From Hyphomicrobiales bacterium (GTDB lineage Bacteria; Pseudomonadota; Alphaproteobacteria; Rhizobiales; Beijerinckiaceae): a stretch of 41,347 nt of DNA. Location: positions 1 to 41,347 of the forward strand of contig UCLR01000034.1 of assembly GCA_900473415.1 (NCBI GenBank), given 5' to 3'. The notes beneath the pieces were generated by a model. The model worked only from the letters and a program-made list of their open reading frames with translations, did not search any database and was not told where the DNA came from. The position numbers and the translations under genes are program-made. Below, in pieces: positions 1 to 8,176 of this stretch. How positions within the stretch are numbered: the stretch's first letter is position 1; every line of letters starts with the position of its first letter.

Positions 1-1
1 C

Positions 2-205
2 GCCGGCTGCGTCACAGTTGGACTTACCCTCTCGGGCAACGAGGCCGGGCTGACGTCGGATGAGCTCGCCGCACTATCCCCTGCGGGTCGGCAGGCCTTG
101 CATGAACGCGTCGCCCAAAAGCTGATCGCAGCCGGCGCCGATCATGTCATCGGCACGGTCGCCGAGCTGCCGGCGCTGATCGAGCGGCTGGAGGGTGCCG
201 TTTGA
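2..205 (+). CDS. phnX: phosphonoacetaldehyde hydrolase, C-terminal fragment
   Basis: Only the last 67 codons lie in the window; the start is upstream. The visible protein reads AGCVTVGLTLSGNEAGLT and ends in an alanine-rich helix, a segment AGADHVIGTVAELPALI and a TGA stop. PhnX proteins of the HAD superfamily end this way (a G-x-x-TVGL-x-x-SGNE-x-G stretch, then AGAHYVIDSxADLP), so the family call is good despite the truncation. PhnX cleaves the C-P bond of phosphonoacetaldehyde to give acetaldehyde and phosphate, the second step of 2-aminoethylphosphonate breakdown. The catalytic aspartate and Schiff-base lysine lie outside the window and cannot be checked. The stop overlaps the TTG start of the next gene, so the two are probably translationally coupled, which supports an organophosphonate role for the downstream sulfatase-fold enzyme. 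Confidence 0.88.
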   Translation, partial: AGCVTVGLTLSGNEAGLTSDELAALSPAGRQALHERVAQKLIAAGADHVIGTVAELPALIERLEGAV

Positions 206-1728
206 GCGACGCGCCGGCGCGCCCGAACATCCTCCTCCTCACGGCAGACCAGTGGCGCGGAGACTGCCTCTCGGTGCTCGGCCACGCCTGCGTGCGCACC
301 CCCAACATCGACGCGCTCGCGGCGGCGGGCACGCTCTTCGCGCGGCACTATGCCGGGGCCGCGCCCTGCTCGCCGGCACGAGCCTCGCTCTATACCGGCC
401 TCTATCAGATGAACCACCGGGTCTGCCGCAACGGCTCGCCACTGGACGACCGTTTCGACAACCTGGCCCGGCTCGCCCGCCGCGCCGGCTACGACCCGAC
501 GCTGTTCGGCTATACCGACGTCTCGCTCGATCCGCGCCGGCTGGCGCCGGGCGATCCGCACCTGACGACCTACGAGCAGGTCCTGCCGGGCTTCAGCGTG
601 CGGGAACTCCTGCCGGAGCATGAGAAGCCATGGCTGTCCTGGCTGCGCGCCCGCAGCCATGCGGATACGACGAGCCGAGACATCCACGCGCCCGGCACGA
701 AGGGCGTCGTCTCGCGGCAGGCGCCTCTCTACAGCGCGGAGGAAACGCAGACCGCTTATCTCACCGACTCGTTCCTGCGCTGGCGCTCGGAGCAGGAGGC
801 GCCCTGGTTCGCGCATCTCTCCTTCCTGCGCCCGCATCCCCCCTTCGTGGTGCCAGCTCCGTACAACACCATGTTCGAGCCAGGCGACGGCCCGCCCTTC
901 GCGCGGGCGGCGAGTGCCGCCGCGGAAGCGGAGCTGCATCCCTTCGCCGCCTGGCAAATCGCGCAGAACCGGCAGTCCGGCTTCGTCCACGGCGCCGAAG
1001 GGCTGGTGCGCGACTGGAGCGAGGAGGAGATCGCGACGCTACGCGCCGTCTATTACGGCATGATCGCCGAGGTCGACGCCCAGATCGGGCGCATCGTCGC
1101 GGCGCTCAAGGCGGCCGGCGAATGGGACAGGACACTCGTGGTCTTCTGCTCCGACCATGGCGAGATGGCCGGCGATCACTGGCTCTTCGGCAAGGGCGGT
1201 TTCTTCGAGGCGAGCTACCATATCCCGCTGCTGATCCGCGACCCGGCCGAGGCCGGCGGGCATATCGTTCGGCGCTTCACCAGCGCCGCCGACATCATGC
1301 CGACGCTTGCGGAACGGCTCGGCGAAAGCCCTCTCGGCCATCAGGACGGACGCTCCCTGCGACCCTTCCTCAAGGGCAGGACGCCGGCGAACTGGCGCGA
1401 GGCGGCCTTCTGGGAGTTCGATTTCCGCGACATCGCCGAAGGCACGGCGGAGGCGCATTTCGGCCTGCCGTCGCATCGCTGCAATCTGGCGGCGCTGCGC
1501 GACGAGCACTTCAAATATGTCCACTTCGCCGGTCTGCCGCCGCTGCTCTTCGATCTCTCCCGTGATCCGCAGGAACGTGAGAACCGAGCGGAGGATCCCG
1601 CCTACGCAACGGTCAGGCTGCGCCATGCCGAGGCTCTGGCGGCACTGCGGGCGGCCCATCCCGACCAGACGTTGGCGGATACCGTGCTCACCGAGGCAGG
1701 CCCGGTGACGCGGCGCGGAGGCTGGTGA
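202..1728 (+). CDS. phosphonate monoester hydrolase / phosphodiesterase, alkaline phosphatase (sulfatase) superfamily
   Basis: This 508-residue protein starts at a TTG that overlaps the phnX stop. Near the N-terminus NILLLTADQWRGD carries the metal-binding Asp16, and CSPAR at 56-60 is the C-x-P-x-R motif whose cysteine becomes formylglycine in sulfatases. CSDHGEMAGDHWLFGKGG provides Asp318 and His319 as further metal ligands. Length, the DQWR start and the GEMAGDHWLFGKGGFFE stretch match the Rhizobium and Burkholderia phosphonate monoester hydrolases, which hydrolyse phosphonate monoesters and phosphodiesters promiscuously in the cytoplasm. No signal peptide is seen. Coupling to phnX and the Pot-type transporter downstream suggest that it releases simple phosphonates or phosphates from esterified ligands. 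An aryl- or choline-sulfatase is the alternative; operon context argues against it. Activity would need a formylglycine-generating enzyme, which is not in this window. Confidence 0.85.
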   Translation: MSDAPARPNILLLTADQWRGDCLSVLGHACVRTPNIDALAAAGTLFARHYAGAAPCSPARASLYTGLYQMNHRVCRNGSPLDDRFDNLARLARRAGYDPTLFGYTDVSLDPRRLAPGDPHLTTYEQVLPGFSVRELLPEHEKPWLSWLRARSHADTTSRDIHAPGTKGVVSRQAPLYSAEETQTAYLTDSFLRWRSEQEAPWFAHLSFLRPHPPFVVPAPYNTMFEPGDGPPFARAASAAAEAELHPFAAWQIAQNRQSGFVHGAEGLVRDWSEEEIATLRAVYYGMIAEVDAQIGRIVAALKAAGEWDRTLVVFCSDHGEMAGDHWLFGKGGFFEASYHIPLLIRDPAEAGGHIVRRFTSAADIMPTLAERLGESPLGHQDGRSLRPFLKGRTPANWREAAFWEFDFRDIAEGTAEAHFGLPSHRCNLAALRDEHFKYVHFAGLPPLLFDLSRDPQERENRAEDPAYATVRLRHAEALAALRAAHPDQTLADTVLTEAGPVTRRGGW

Positions 1729-1879
1729 CAGCGGCCACGGCCGTGGCTCCATCGAATTGTGCGCCTGGCTCTACCTGCGGCACGGCGCGACGGATCAACC
1801 TTCCAAAGCTGCGGCGCGTTTCTTGCTTGCAGCCGGCAAAGTTCCTGCAGGAAGCAGGGGCAGAAAAAGGGGATCGGTC

Positions 1880-3007
1880 ATGTCGACGATGAAGGCAGGC
1901 GGGATGCTCCGCCGCGACGTTATCAAGCTTGCGGCCGCCGGCATCGCCGCGCCGGCCCTGATCAGCCGGGAAGCGCTGGCGTCCTCCGGCGAAATCAACA
2001 TCATGATGTGGTCGGACTATCTGCCGGAGAGCTTCGTCAAGGCGTTCACCGCCAAGACCGGCATCAAGGTGAACTTCACCGGCATCGGTTCCAACGACGA
2101 CATCCTGAACAAGATGAAGGCCACCAACGGCCAGGGCTTCGACATCGTCACCCCCACGGTGAACCGCAGCCCGCTCTGGGCCGATCTCGGCCTGCTCCAG
2201 CCGTTCGACATGAAGAAGGTCGACATCGCCAAGGTGAACCCGGCGATGGCTCTGGGCGAGACGCACTGGAATTTCGGCGGCAAGGGCTCGCACTGGCTGC
2301 CGCATATCTGGGGCACCGAGGGCGTGGCCTGGCGCACCGACAAGTTCACCCCGGCCGGTCCCGCCCCCTCCTATTACGATGTCTGGGACGACGCCAACGC
2401 CGGCAAGACGATGGGCCGCGGCCATTCCATGCTGCTCGGCCTCGGGCTGGGCATGGAGCGGCGCGGCGAGATGGCGCCGGGCTCGATCTGGGAAGCCTAC
2501 AAGACGCCCGAGAAGATGACCGAGGTCTGGACCAAGGTCACCGACGTCGCGATCAAGAAGAAGAAGAACATCAAGCTCGTCTGGAACGACGCCGACGCGC
2601 AGAAGAACGGCCTGCTCAACGAGGGCGTCATCGTCGGTCAGACCTGGGACGGCCCGCCGATCGCGCTCAAGACCGCCGGTGAGCCGGTGATGTATCGCGC
2701 GCCCGTCGAAGGTGCGATGGCCTGGGTCGACGGCCTCGCCCTGTCGATCGGCGTCAAGAACATCGACCAGGTCTATGCCTTCATCGCCGCCTGCTACGAC
2801 GCCCAGCTCGCCGGCGAGGCGATCAAGACCCATGGCTACAATTCGCCGGTGATCGGCGCCGACAGGTTCGGCGGCGACACCTACGCCAAGAATTTCGCCG
2901 ACGCCTATCCGGGGGACTCGCTGGCCAAGCTCAACGCCTGGCCTGCCGAGGCGCCCTGGTACGCCAAGGCACGCTCGGAGTTCACCAACAAGTTCCTCAG
3001 CGCCTGA
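1880..3007 (+). CDS. periplasmic solute-binding protein, PotD/spermidine-putrescine type
   Basis: A 375-residue binding protein of the PotD-like extracellular solute-binding family. I chose the ATG at 1880 because a purine-rich AGAAAAAGGGGA ribosome site precedes it and because it yields a twin-arginine leader (Arg11-Arg12, RRDVIKLAAAG, then an Ala-rich segment ending near ALA-SSG). In-frame codons further upstream, as far as a TTG at 1757, only add unlikely residues. The mature protein opens with INIMMWSDYLPESFVKAF and contains IWGTEGVAWR, typical of the family. It should capture the ligand for the ATPase and two permeases that follow. The ligand is unknown. PotD-like proteins serve polyamines, but phnX and the phosphonate monoesterase upstream make a phosphonate such as 2-aminoethylphosphonate or an ester more likely, as in Aep or PhnS2-type systems. 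Confidence 0.85.
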   Translation: MSTMKAGGMLRRDVIKLAAAGIAAPALISREALASSGEINIMMWSDYLPESFVKAFTAKTGIKVNFTGIGSNDDILNKMKATNGQGFDIVTPTVNRSPLWADLGLLQPFDMKKVDIAKVNPAMALGETHWNFGGKGSHWLPHIWGTEGVAWRTDKFTPAGPAPSYYDVWDDANAGKTMGRGHSMLLGLGLGMERRGEMAPGSIWEAYKTPEKMTEVWTKVTDVAIKKKKNIKLVWNDADAQKNGLLNEGVIVGQTWDGPPIALKTAGEPVMYRAPVEGAMAWVDGLALSIGVKNIDQVYAFIAACYDAQLAGEAIKTHGYNSPVIGADRFGGDTYAKNFADAYPGDSLAKLNAWPAEAPWYAKARSEFTNKFLSA

Positions 3008-3040
3008 GGACGCGACCGGCGCGTCGCTGACCAGCCTCGC

Positions 3041-3151
3041 GCCGTCATCCCGGCCAAGCGGCGTAAGCCGCGCCGAGCCGGGATCCATCGTAGGGCGTCG
3101 CGCTCTACGATGGATCCAGGAGCTCCGCTTCGCTGCGTCCGGGATGACGGC
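3041..3151. repeat. REP-like nested palindrome between binding-protein and ATPase genes
   Basis: Outer arms GCCGTCATCCCGG (3041-3053) and CCGGGATGACGGC (3139-3151) are perfect inverted repeats. Inside them lie a second perfect pair, GGATCCATCGTAG (3081-3093) and CTACGATGGATCC (3105-3117), with an 11-base loop. The whole element could fold into a long cruciform or RNA hairpin. Short palindromes containing GTCATCCCGG are common extragenic repeats in alphaproteobacterial genomes. Lying inside an operon just after the binding-protein gene, it may stabilise that message or attenuate read-through into the transporter genes, which is inference. No T-run follows it, so it is not a standard terminator. 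Confidence 0.8.
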
Positions 3152-3209
3152 GGATTTGCTTCAACCGGGAGCGCGCTTCTACCCGCGCCACCTTCGTTTC
3201 AGGACCCGC

Positions 3210-4310
3210 ATGACGAAGGACGTCGTTCTCGATCACGTCTCGATCCGCTTCGGCAGCTACACCGCCGTCGACAACGCCCATCTCTCGATCCAGGGCGGCG
3301 AGTTCTTCTCCTTTCTCGGCCCCTCCGGATGCGGCAAGACCACGCTGCTGCGTTGCATCTCCGGCTTCGTCCAGCCAACGGAAGGCCGCGTGCTGATCGG
3401 CGGGCAGGACATGAGGAATGTCGGCCCGAACAAGCGCCCGACCGCGCTGATCTTCCAAAACCTCGCCCTCTTCCCGCTGCTCTCTGTCGCGGAGAACATC
3501 GCCTTCCCGCTCGAGGTCCGCGGCGTCAGTCGCAAGAACCGGCGCCGGCGCGCCGACGAACTACTGGAGATGATCGCGCTGCCCGGCACCGGCGACAAGA
3601 AGGTGCACGAGCTCTCCGGTGGCCAGCGCCAGCGCGTCGCCATCGCGCGTGCGCTCGCCGCCGACCCCGACATCCTGCTGCTCGACGAGCCGCTCTCGGC
3701 GCTGGACCTGAAGCTGCGCCAGCATATGCGCACCGAGCTGCGCGCCATCCAGCAGCGCGTCGGCCTGACTTTCATCTACATCACCCACGACCAGGGCGAG
3801 GCGCTGACCATGTCGGACCGGGTCGCCGTGATGAATGCCGGGGTGATCGAACAGGTCGGCGATCCCAAGACGATCTACAACCGCCCGCGCACGCCCTTCG
3901 TCGCCTCCTTCGTCGGCGAGACGAACCGGATCCCGGGCGAGGTCGTCTCCCAGCACGGCACGACGGTAACGCTCTCGACCCCGGTCGGCCCGCTCGCCGG
4001 CCAGTCCGGGGGTGGGCGCGACCACGCGCCCGGCGCAGCCTGCCAGCTGTTCATCCGCCCCGAACAGCTCGTCGTCGCGGGCGACGGCGCCAGCCCCAAC
4101 CGCTTCGCCGCCGATTGCACGGCCGAGGAGTTCGAGGGCAGTGTCCAGACCCTGCACCTGAAGGCGGCGGGCCTGCCGCTCAGGCTTTGCCGGATGAACG
4201 CCGGCAACGTCGCGGTAGCGGGACCGGGAGCCGGAGCGTTGACCCTGAGCTTCGACCCCGAGGCCGCCATCGTACTGCCGTATGGCACTGAGGCGGACGC
4301 GGCGGCATGA
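3210..4310 (+). CDS. ABC transporter ATPase, PotA type
   Basis: A 366-residue nucleotide-binding subunit. The ATG at 3210 is preceded by AGGA in TTTCAGGACCCGC; a longer frame beginning at 3144 would start within the palindromic repeat and is unlikely. Walker A GPSGCGKT is at 37-44, followed by a Q-loop in IFQNLALFPLL, the signature LSGGQRQR, Walker B DILLLDEP and the switch histidine in YITHDQGEA. Beyond about residue 240 is the TOBE-like regulatory extension of the PotA/MalK class (IPGEVVS, then FIRPEQLVV). The phrase RPTALIFQNLALFP and the overall length fit PotA-like importers. It powers the two permeases encoded next; its TGA overlaps the permease start in ATGA. Confidence 0.92.
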   Translation: MTKDVVLDHVSIRFGSYTAVDNAHLSIQGGEFFSFLGPSGCGKTTLLRCISGFVQPTEGRVLIGGQDMRNVGPNKRPTALIFQNLALFPLLSVAENIAFPLEVRGVSRKNRRRRADELLEMIALPGTGDKKVHELSGGQRQRVAIARALAADPDILLLDEPLSALDLKLRQHMRTELRAIQQRVGLTFIYITHDQGEALTMSDRVAVMNAGVIEQVGDPKTIYNRPRTPFVASFVGETNRIPGEVVSQHGTTVTLSTPVGPLAGQSGGGRDHAPGAACQLFIRPEQLVVAGDGASPNRFAADCTAEEFEGSVQTLHLKAAGLPLRLCRMNAGNVAVAGPGAGALTLSFDPEAAIVLPYGTEADAAA

Positions 4311-5230
4311 CGGCGCTGCGCCGCATCTTCTCCGAGATGACGAGCCGCCACGGGCTGGGCGTGGCGCTTTTCGTCGCCGGAGCCGTGCTGTTCTGGGTGC
4401 TGGTCCTGGTCGTGCTGCCGCAGATCGCGATGCTCGACTATTCCTTCCGCCACAACCTGCCGCGCGCCGAGCTCGGCGGCCCACGCGACGCCCACACCCT
4501 CGCCAACTACCGCTATTTCCTGTTCGGCAACGGAGCGGGCTTCAACACGCTCGACATGGGCGTGCTCTTGAAGACGCTGGCGGCGGCGGTCTTCGTCACG
4601 CTGCTCGACATCCTGATTTGCTATCCGATCGCCTTCATCCTCGCCCATTCGGCGAGCGGCGTCGGCCTGCGGCTGATGGTGATCGGGCTGATCGTGCCCT
4701 TCTGGATCAACGAGATCCTGCGCGCCTTCGCCTTCCGCGTGCTCTTCGGCGCGACCGGCGTGATCAACGGAATCGGCCAGGCGCTCGGCTTCTGGTCCAC
4801 GCCGGTCGACTTCGTGCGGGCGGACGTCGCGCTCTATGCCGGCCTCGCCTACGCCTATGTGCTGCTGATGGTCTTCTCCATCTACAACGCGGTCGAGACG
4901 CTCGACCGCAACCAGATCGAGGCGGCGCGCGACATGGGCGCGAGCTGGTGGCGGGTGCATTGGCGCGTGGTGCTGCCGATCGCCAAGCCCGGCATCGCAT
5001 CTGGCGCGACGATGGTCTTCATGCTGACTGCGGGCGCGCTCGCGGCGCCACAGATCCTGGGCGGGCCGTCGAACCTCTGGTTCACCCAGCTCATCTACCA
5101 ATGGTTCAACGACGCGGGCGACTGGCAGCGCGGCTCGGCCTACGCAACGATCCTGCTCGTGGTCTGCCTCGTATTCGTCTTCCTGATGATGCGGGTCTTC
5201 CGCGTCTCCATCGCGGCGATCGGGCGATGA
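4307..5230 (+). CDS. ABC transporter permease, PotB type
   Basis: This 307-residue inner-membrane protein has about six hydrophobic segments, beginning with a long one near residues 20-45 (VALFVAGAVLFWVLVLVVLPQ in part). The EAA loop that docks on the ATPase is IEAARDMGASWWRVHWRVVLPIAKPG at about 204-229. Order, length and loop sequence place it in the PotB/BinPDT class of importer permeases. It starts in the ATGA overlap with the ATPase and ends in another ATGA overlap with the second permease, so the two channel halves are translationally coupled. The ligand is the same unknown as for the binding protein at 1880-3007. Confidence 0.9.
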   Translation: MTALRRIFSEMTSRHGLGVALFVAGAVLFWVLVLVVLPQIAMLDYSFRHNLPRAELGGPRDAHTLANYRYFLFGNGAGFNTLDMGVLLKTLAAAVFVTLLDILICYPIAFILAHSASGVGLRLMVIGLIVPFWINEILRAFAFRVLFGATGVINGIGQALGFWSTPVDFVRADVALYAGLAYAYVLLMVFSIYNAVETLDRNQIEAARDMGASWWRVHWRVVLPIAKPGIASGATMVFMLTAGALAAPQILGGPSNLWFTQLIYQWFNDAGDWQRGSAYATILLVVCLVFVFLMMRVFRVSIAAIGR

Positions 5231-6441
5231 ATCGCACGGCTGGCGGCGGCCTGTTCTCGCTCGGCTACGCGCTGCTCTTCTTCGCCTTCCTGTTCGGGCC
5301 GCTCATCATCATGGTGATCACGGCCTTCAATTCCTCCTCCTTCCCGCGCGTCGTGCCCTGGGAGTGCTTCACCACGGAATGGTTCGGCGTGCTGATCGCC
5401 AACCAGCGGCTGATGTGGGGGCTCTGGACCAGCCTCTGGATCGGCATCGCGGTCGTCGCGCTCAGCGTGCCGCTCGGGCTGGCGGGCGCACTCGCGCTCG
5501 CCGACCTTGGCCCGAGCTGGCGGGCCGGACTCTATGCCGTGCTGATCACGCCGATCCTGATCCCCGGTGTCGTCATCGGCATCTCGACCATCGTGCTCTG
5601 GGGCGCGATCGCGCGCGTTTTCGGAGCGGGCTATGACTCCGTCATCTTCAACGGCATCTTCCTGACGCTGCTCGGCCAAGTCAGCTTCATCGCCTCCTAC
5701 ACGATGCTGATCTTCATCTCGCGGCTGCAGCGCTTCGATTCCACCCTGACGGAGGCCGCGCTCGATCTCGGCGCCACGCCCGGCCAGGCCTTCCGCAAGG
5801 TGCTGCTGCCCTTCCTGAAGCCTGCCATCGGCTCGGCCGCCTTCATCGCCTTCCTCGCCTCCTTCGAGAACTACAACACCACCGTCTTCACCATCCTCTC
5901 CGGCAACACCTTCACCACGGCGCTGGCCTCCAAGGTCAGGCTCGGCACCGACCCCTCGCTCTCGGCGCTGGCGGTCATCATCATCGCGCTGACGCTGATC
6001 GGGGCGATGGTGAAGGAGGCCGATACGCGTCGGCGCGAGCGGCTGCGCACCGGCCGGATGGCGCGCGCCGGGGTCTATGCCAGCCCTCTGGTCCGGCTCG
6101 TCGCCCATCCCGCAGCCGTCTTCATCCTGCTTGGGGCATTGGCGGGGTTGGCGATCTGGCAGGGCGGCCGCCATGATGCCTCGGCCTGCCGCGCCGAGAT
6201 CCTCCGCGAGAAGCAAGAGACGCAGCAGCGACTCCTGCGCGAACAGCAGGAGCGCATGCGGCAATTCCAGCAGCAGTCGCCGGCGGTCGCGCCGGCGCCA
6301 GGCAACAACCCCTCGCCCTTCGGGGGGGCCTTCAATCCGAATTCGCTTGCTCCGCCGGCACCTGCCGCGCCGCCTGCGGGCGCCAACCCATCGCCCTTTG
6401 GCGGCGCCTTCGCTCCAAAGTCGCTGGCACCCAAGCCCTAG
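5227..6441 (+). CDS. ABC transporter permease, PotC type, with unusual C-terminal extension
   Basis: A 404-residue protein. Residues 1 to about 265 form a normal PotC-type permease, with about six membrane segments and the EAA loop LTEAALDLGATPGQAFRKVLLP. PotC homologues usually stop near here. This one continues with a basic linker (RRRERLRTGRMAR), an extra membrane segment (about 294-311), a Gln/Glu/Arg-rich probable coiled coil (about 322-350), and a Pro/Ala/Asn tail. The tail contains NPSPFGGAF twice, at 361-369 and 387-395, each followed by a similar x-P-x-SLAP stretch. The frame is continuous with no intervening stop, so this is either a real fused module or fusion to a once separate small membrane-protein gene. 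The start is in the ATGA overlap with the preceding permease. The role of the tail is unknown. Confidence 0.88.
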   Translation: MNRTAGGGLFSLGYALLFFAFLFGPLIIMVITAFNSSSFPRVVPWECFTTEWFGVLIANQRLMWGLWTSLWIGIAVVALSVPLGLAGALALADLGPSWRAGLYAVLITPILIPGVVIGISTIVLWGAIARVFGAGYDSVIFNGIFLTLLGQVSFIASYTMLIFISRLQRFDSTLTEAALDLGATPGQAFRKVLLPFLKPAIGSAAFIAFLASFENYNTTVFTILSGNTFTTALASKVRLGTDPSLSALAVIIIALTLIGAMVKEADTRRRERLRTGRMARAGVYASPLVRLVAHPAAVFILLGALAGLAIWQGGRHDASACRAEILREKQETQQRLLREQQERMRQFQQQSPAVAPAPGNNPSPFGGAFNPNSLAPPAPAAPPAGANPSPFGGAFAPKSLAPKP

Positions 6442-6581
6442 ACGGCCGGTCGCCGTCCCAACGGCGGCGTCCCGCCAGTAGAGCCGGCCCGCCATTACCT
6501 CGCCGCTGTCTTCGAAGGCGAACTCTGCGCTGCGGCCGGGATTATGCCGCAGCCGTGGCAGATGGCCTGAACCGATATCTG

Positions 6582-8165
6582 TCATGCTGCATTGAGCGTC
6601 AGCATGTCGCGCAGGCTTACCTGACGATATTCGTCGATCAGCAGGTCGAGCATGACGACCCAGATGCCATCCATCGGCAGGAACATGTCGAGCGCGGCGA
6701 ATGTGCGGGCGTCGTTTCGAGCAACCGTCTTGCGAAATGGCCCCAACCCGAAGGAAGGCTTCTCCACCGTCAGGATTAGCTCCTTCGGGACGAGCCGCGT
6801 CGTACCCTCCCTAACCTCCTCGACGAACAGCTGGAGCTTGCCGGCCCGCGGCGGTCTCACGCGGATGCGGGCGCTGAAGGCGCCTTCCGTTAGGGACAAC
6901 ATCGCGTCGGGCATGGGCGGCGGCAGTGCTCGGGCCGGCACCGTGAAGCGCCAGAGGCCGACGGCCCCCAGCGCGCCGAAAGCCAGCACCGTCTCCGCCG
7001 TGATCGATGCCACGAGGCGCCGCCGCGCCGCTGGATCGCCCGTTCGTGCCGGCGACGTCAGCAGCCGGTTGACGAGGGCGAGCGCCAGCACGGCGGCGAG
7101 CAAGGCGAGCTTGAGCAGGAAGACCTGGCCGTAGGCGCTCTGCCACAGCGCCGGAACCGAACCGAGCTGAACGAGCGCGAGCGCAAGGCCCGACCCGAGC
7201 AGGATGGCGAGGCCATAGGGGATGAGCTCGCTGAAGCGCCGCAGCGGGGCGTCGAGAGCATCCCCGCTCTCGCGAGCGAGCGCGGCGAGCGGCAGGAGCG
7301 CGCCGAGCCAGAGCGTCATGGCGATCGCATGGAGAAATACGGCCGGCTGCATCAGCCAGCGGGGGGACGCCAGCGCCGCATGACCGCTGGCCGCGAAAGC
7401 AACACCAGACAGGCCAAGAGCGATGAGTGCAAAGGGTTTCGCCCGCCTGGCGGCACTAAGACCGGCAGCGATGAAAGCGATGGCGGAGAGGGCGGCGGTC
7501 GTTCCCTGCGGCGTGCGCCAAAGTCCGGCCGACCAGATTGCCGGATCACCGAGCCGGTCGAGGCCCGCCCCGGCCAGGTCCAGCCCCTGCAGCCCGATAC
7601 TCGCGACTGCGCCGGCCGTTCCCGCTGTGAGAGCGCCGGCCACGATCGGGCGGAGATTGCCGGGCCATCTCCCGCCGCCTGCGAGCAGCAGGAAGGCGGC
7701 GCTGCCGACGCCGAAGGCGGTGCCGGTGGCGACCGCCAGCCGCGCCAGCCACAGGGCCCAGGCGACGGGCCGCGGTGTCGCAGCTTCGATGCCCGGCTCG
7801 GCTGAGACACGGCCGACCGAGAAGACGACCGCGCCTCCGATCGGGTGCCCATCCTCCGAGACCGCGCGCCATGACAGGACATGCGTGCCCTGCAGCGTGG
7901 CCCGAGGCAGAGTGACCCGGTGCGAGACGAGGCGATCCGACGCGGCCGCCGCGTCCCTGTAGCTTCCGTCCGGCGCAGTCAGCCGCAGCGCCGTGAGCTC
8001 GGTCGCCTCGTCGAAGGTCAGAACGATCTCCCCGGGCGCCGCGTCCAGCAGCAATCCATCGGCCGGTTCGGACGAGATGAGCGACCCGTGAGCATCTGCT
8101 TCCCGAACCGGTAGCAATGCGAGGAACAACGCCAGCAGGGCGATGCCGGCGCTCCCGAGCCGCAT
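6582..8165 (-). CDS. CopC-CopD fusion, copper uptake/resistance protein
   Basis: A 527-residue fusion protein. The ATG at 8165 gives a clean signal peptide (MRLGSAGIALLALFLALLP, cleavage after ADA at 25), so the mature protein starts with His26. Residues 26 to about 125 are a CopC beta-barrel (HGSLISSEPADG, then VSEDGHPIGGAVVFSV); in CopC proteins the N-terminal His and an internal Asp-x-His bind Cu(II). From about 130 to 420 come about eight membrane segments of the CopD domain, and a soluble C-terminal beta-rich part follows. The family moves or buffers copper at the periplasmic face. The gene lies 11 bases after the YcnI-like gene on the same strand and ends the sulfonate operon. An alternative reading is a fusion of the YobA/YcnJ type, which is functionally equivalent. 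Confidence 0.88.
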   Translation of the reverse strand: MRLGSAGIALLALFLALLPVREADAHGSLISSEPADGLLLDAAPGEIVLTFDEATELTALRLTAPDGSYRDAAAASDRLVSHRVTLPRATLQGTHVLSWRAVSEDGHPIGGAVVFSVGRVSAEPGIEAATPRPVAWALWLARLAVATGTAFGVGSAAFLLLAGGGRWPGNLRPIVAGALTAGTAGAVASIGLQGLDLAGAGLDRLGDPAIWSAGLWRTPQGTTAALSAIAFIAAGLSAARRAKPFALIALGLSGVAFAASGHAALASPRWLMQPAVFLHAIAMTLWLGALLPLAALARESGDALDAPLRRFSELIPYGLAILLGSGLALALVQLGSVPALWQSAYGQVFLLKLALLAAVLALALVNRLLTSPARTGDPAARRRLVASITAETVLAFGALGAVGLWRFTVPARALPPPMPDAMLSLTEGAFSARIRVRPPRAGKLQLFVEEVREGTTRLVPKELILTVEKPSFGLGPFRKTVARNDARTFAALDMFLPMDGIWVVMLDLLIDEYRQVSLRDMLTLNAA

Positions 8166-8176
8166 GGTGCGGGCAA

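Noticed and set aside
1688..3088. A 466-codon minus-strand open frame
   Set aside because: It is antisense to the PotD-like binding protein and overlaps the palindromic repeat. It has no domain and typical shadow composition.
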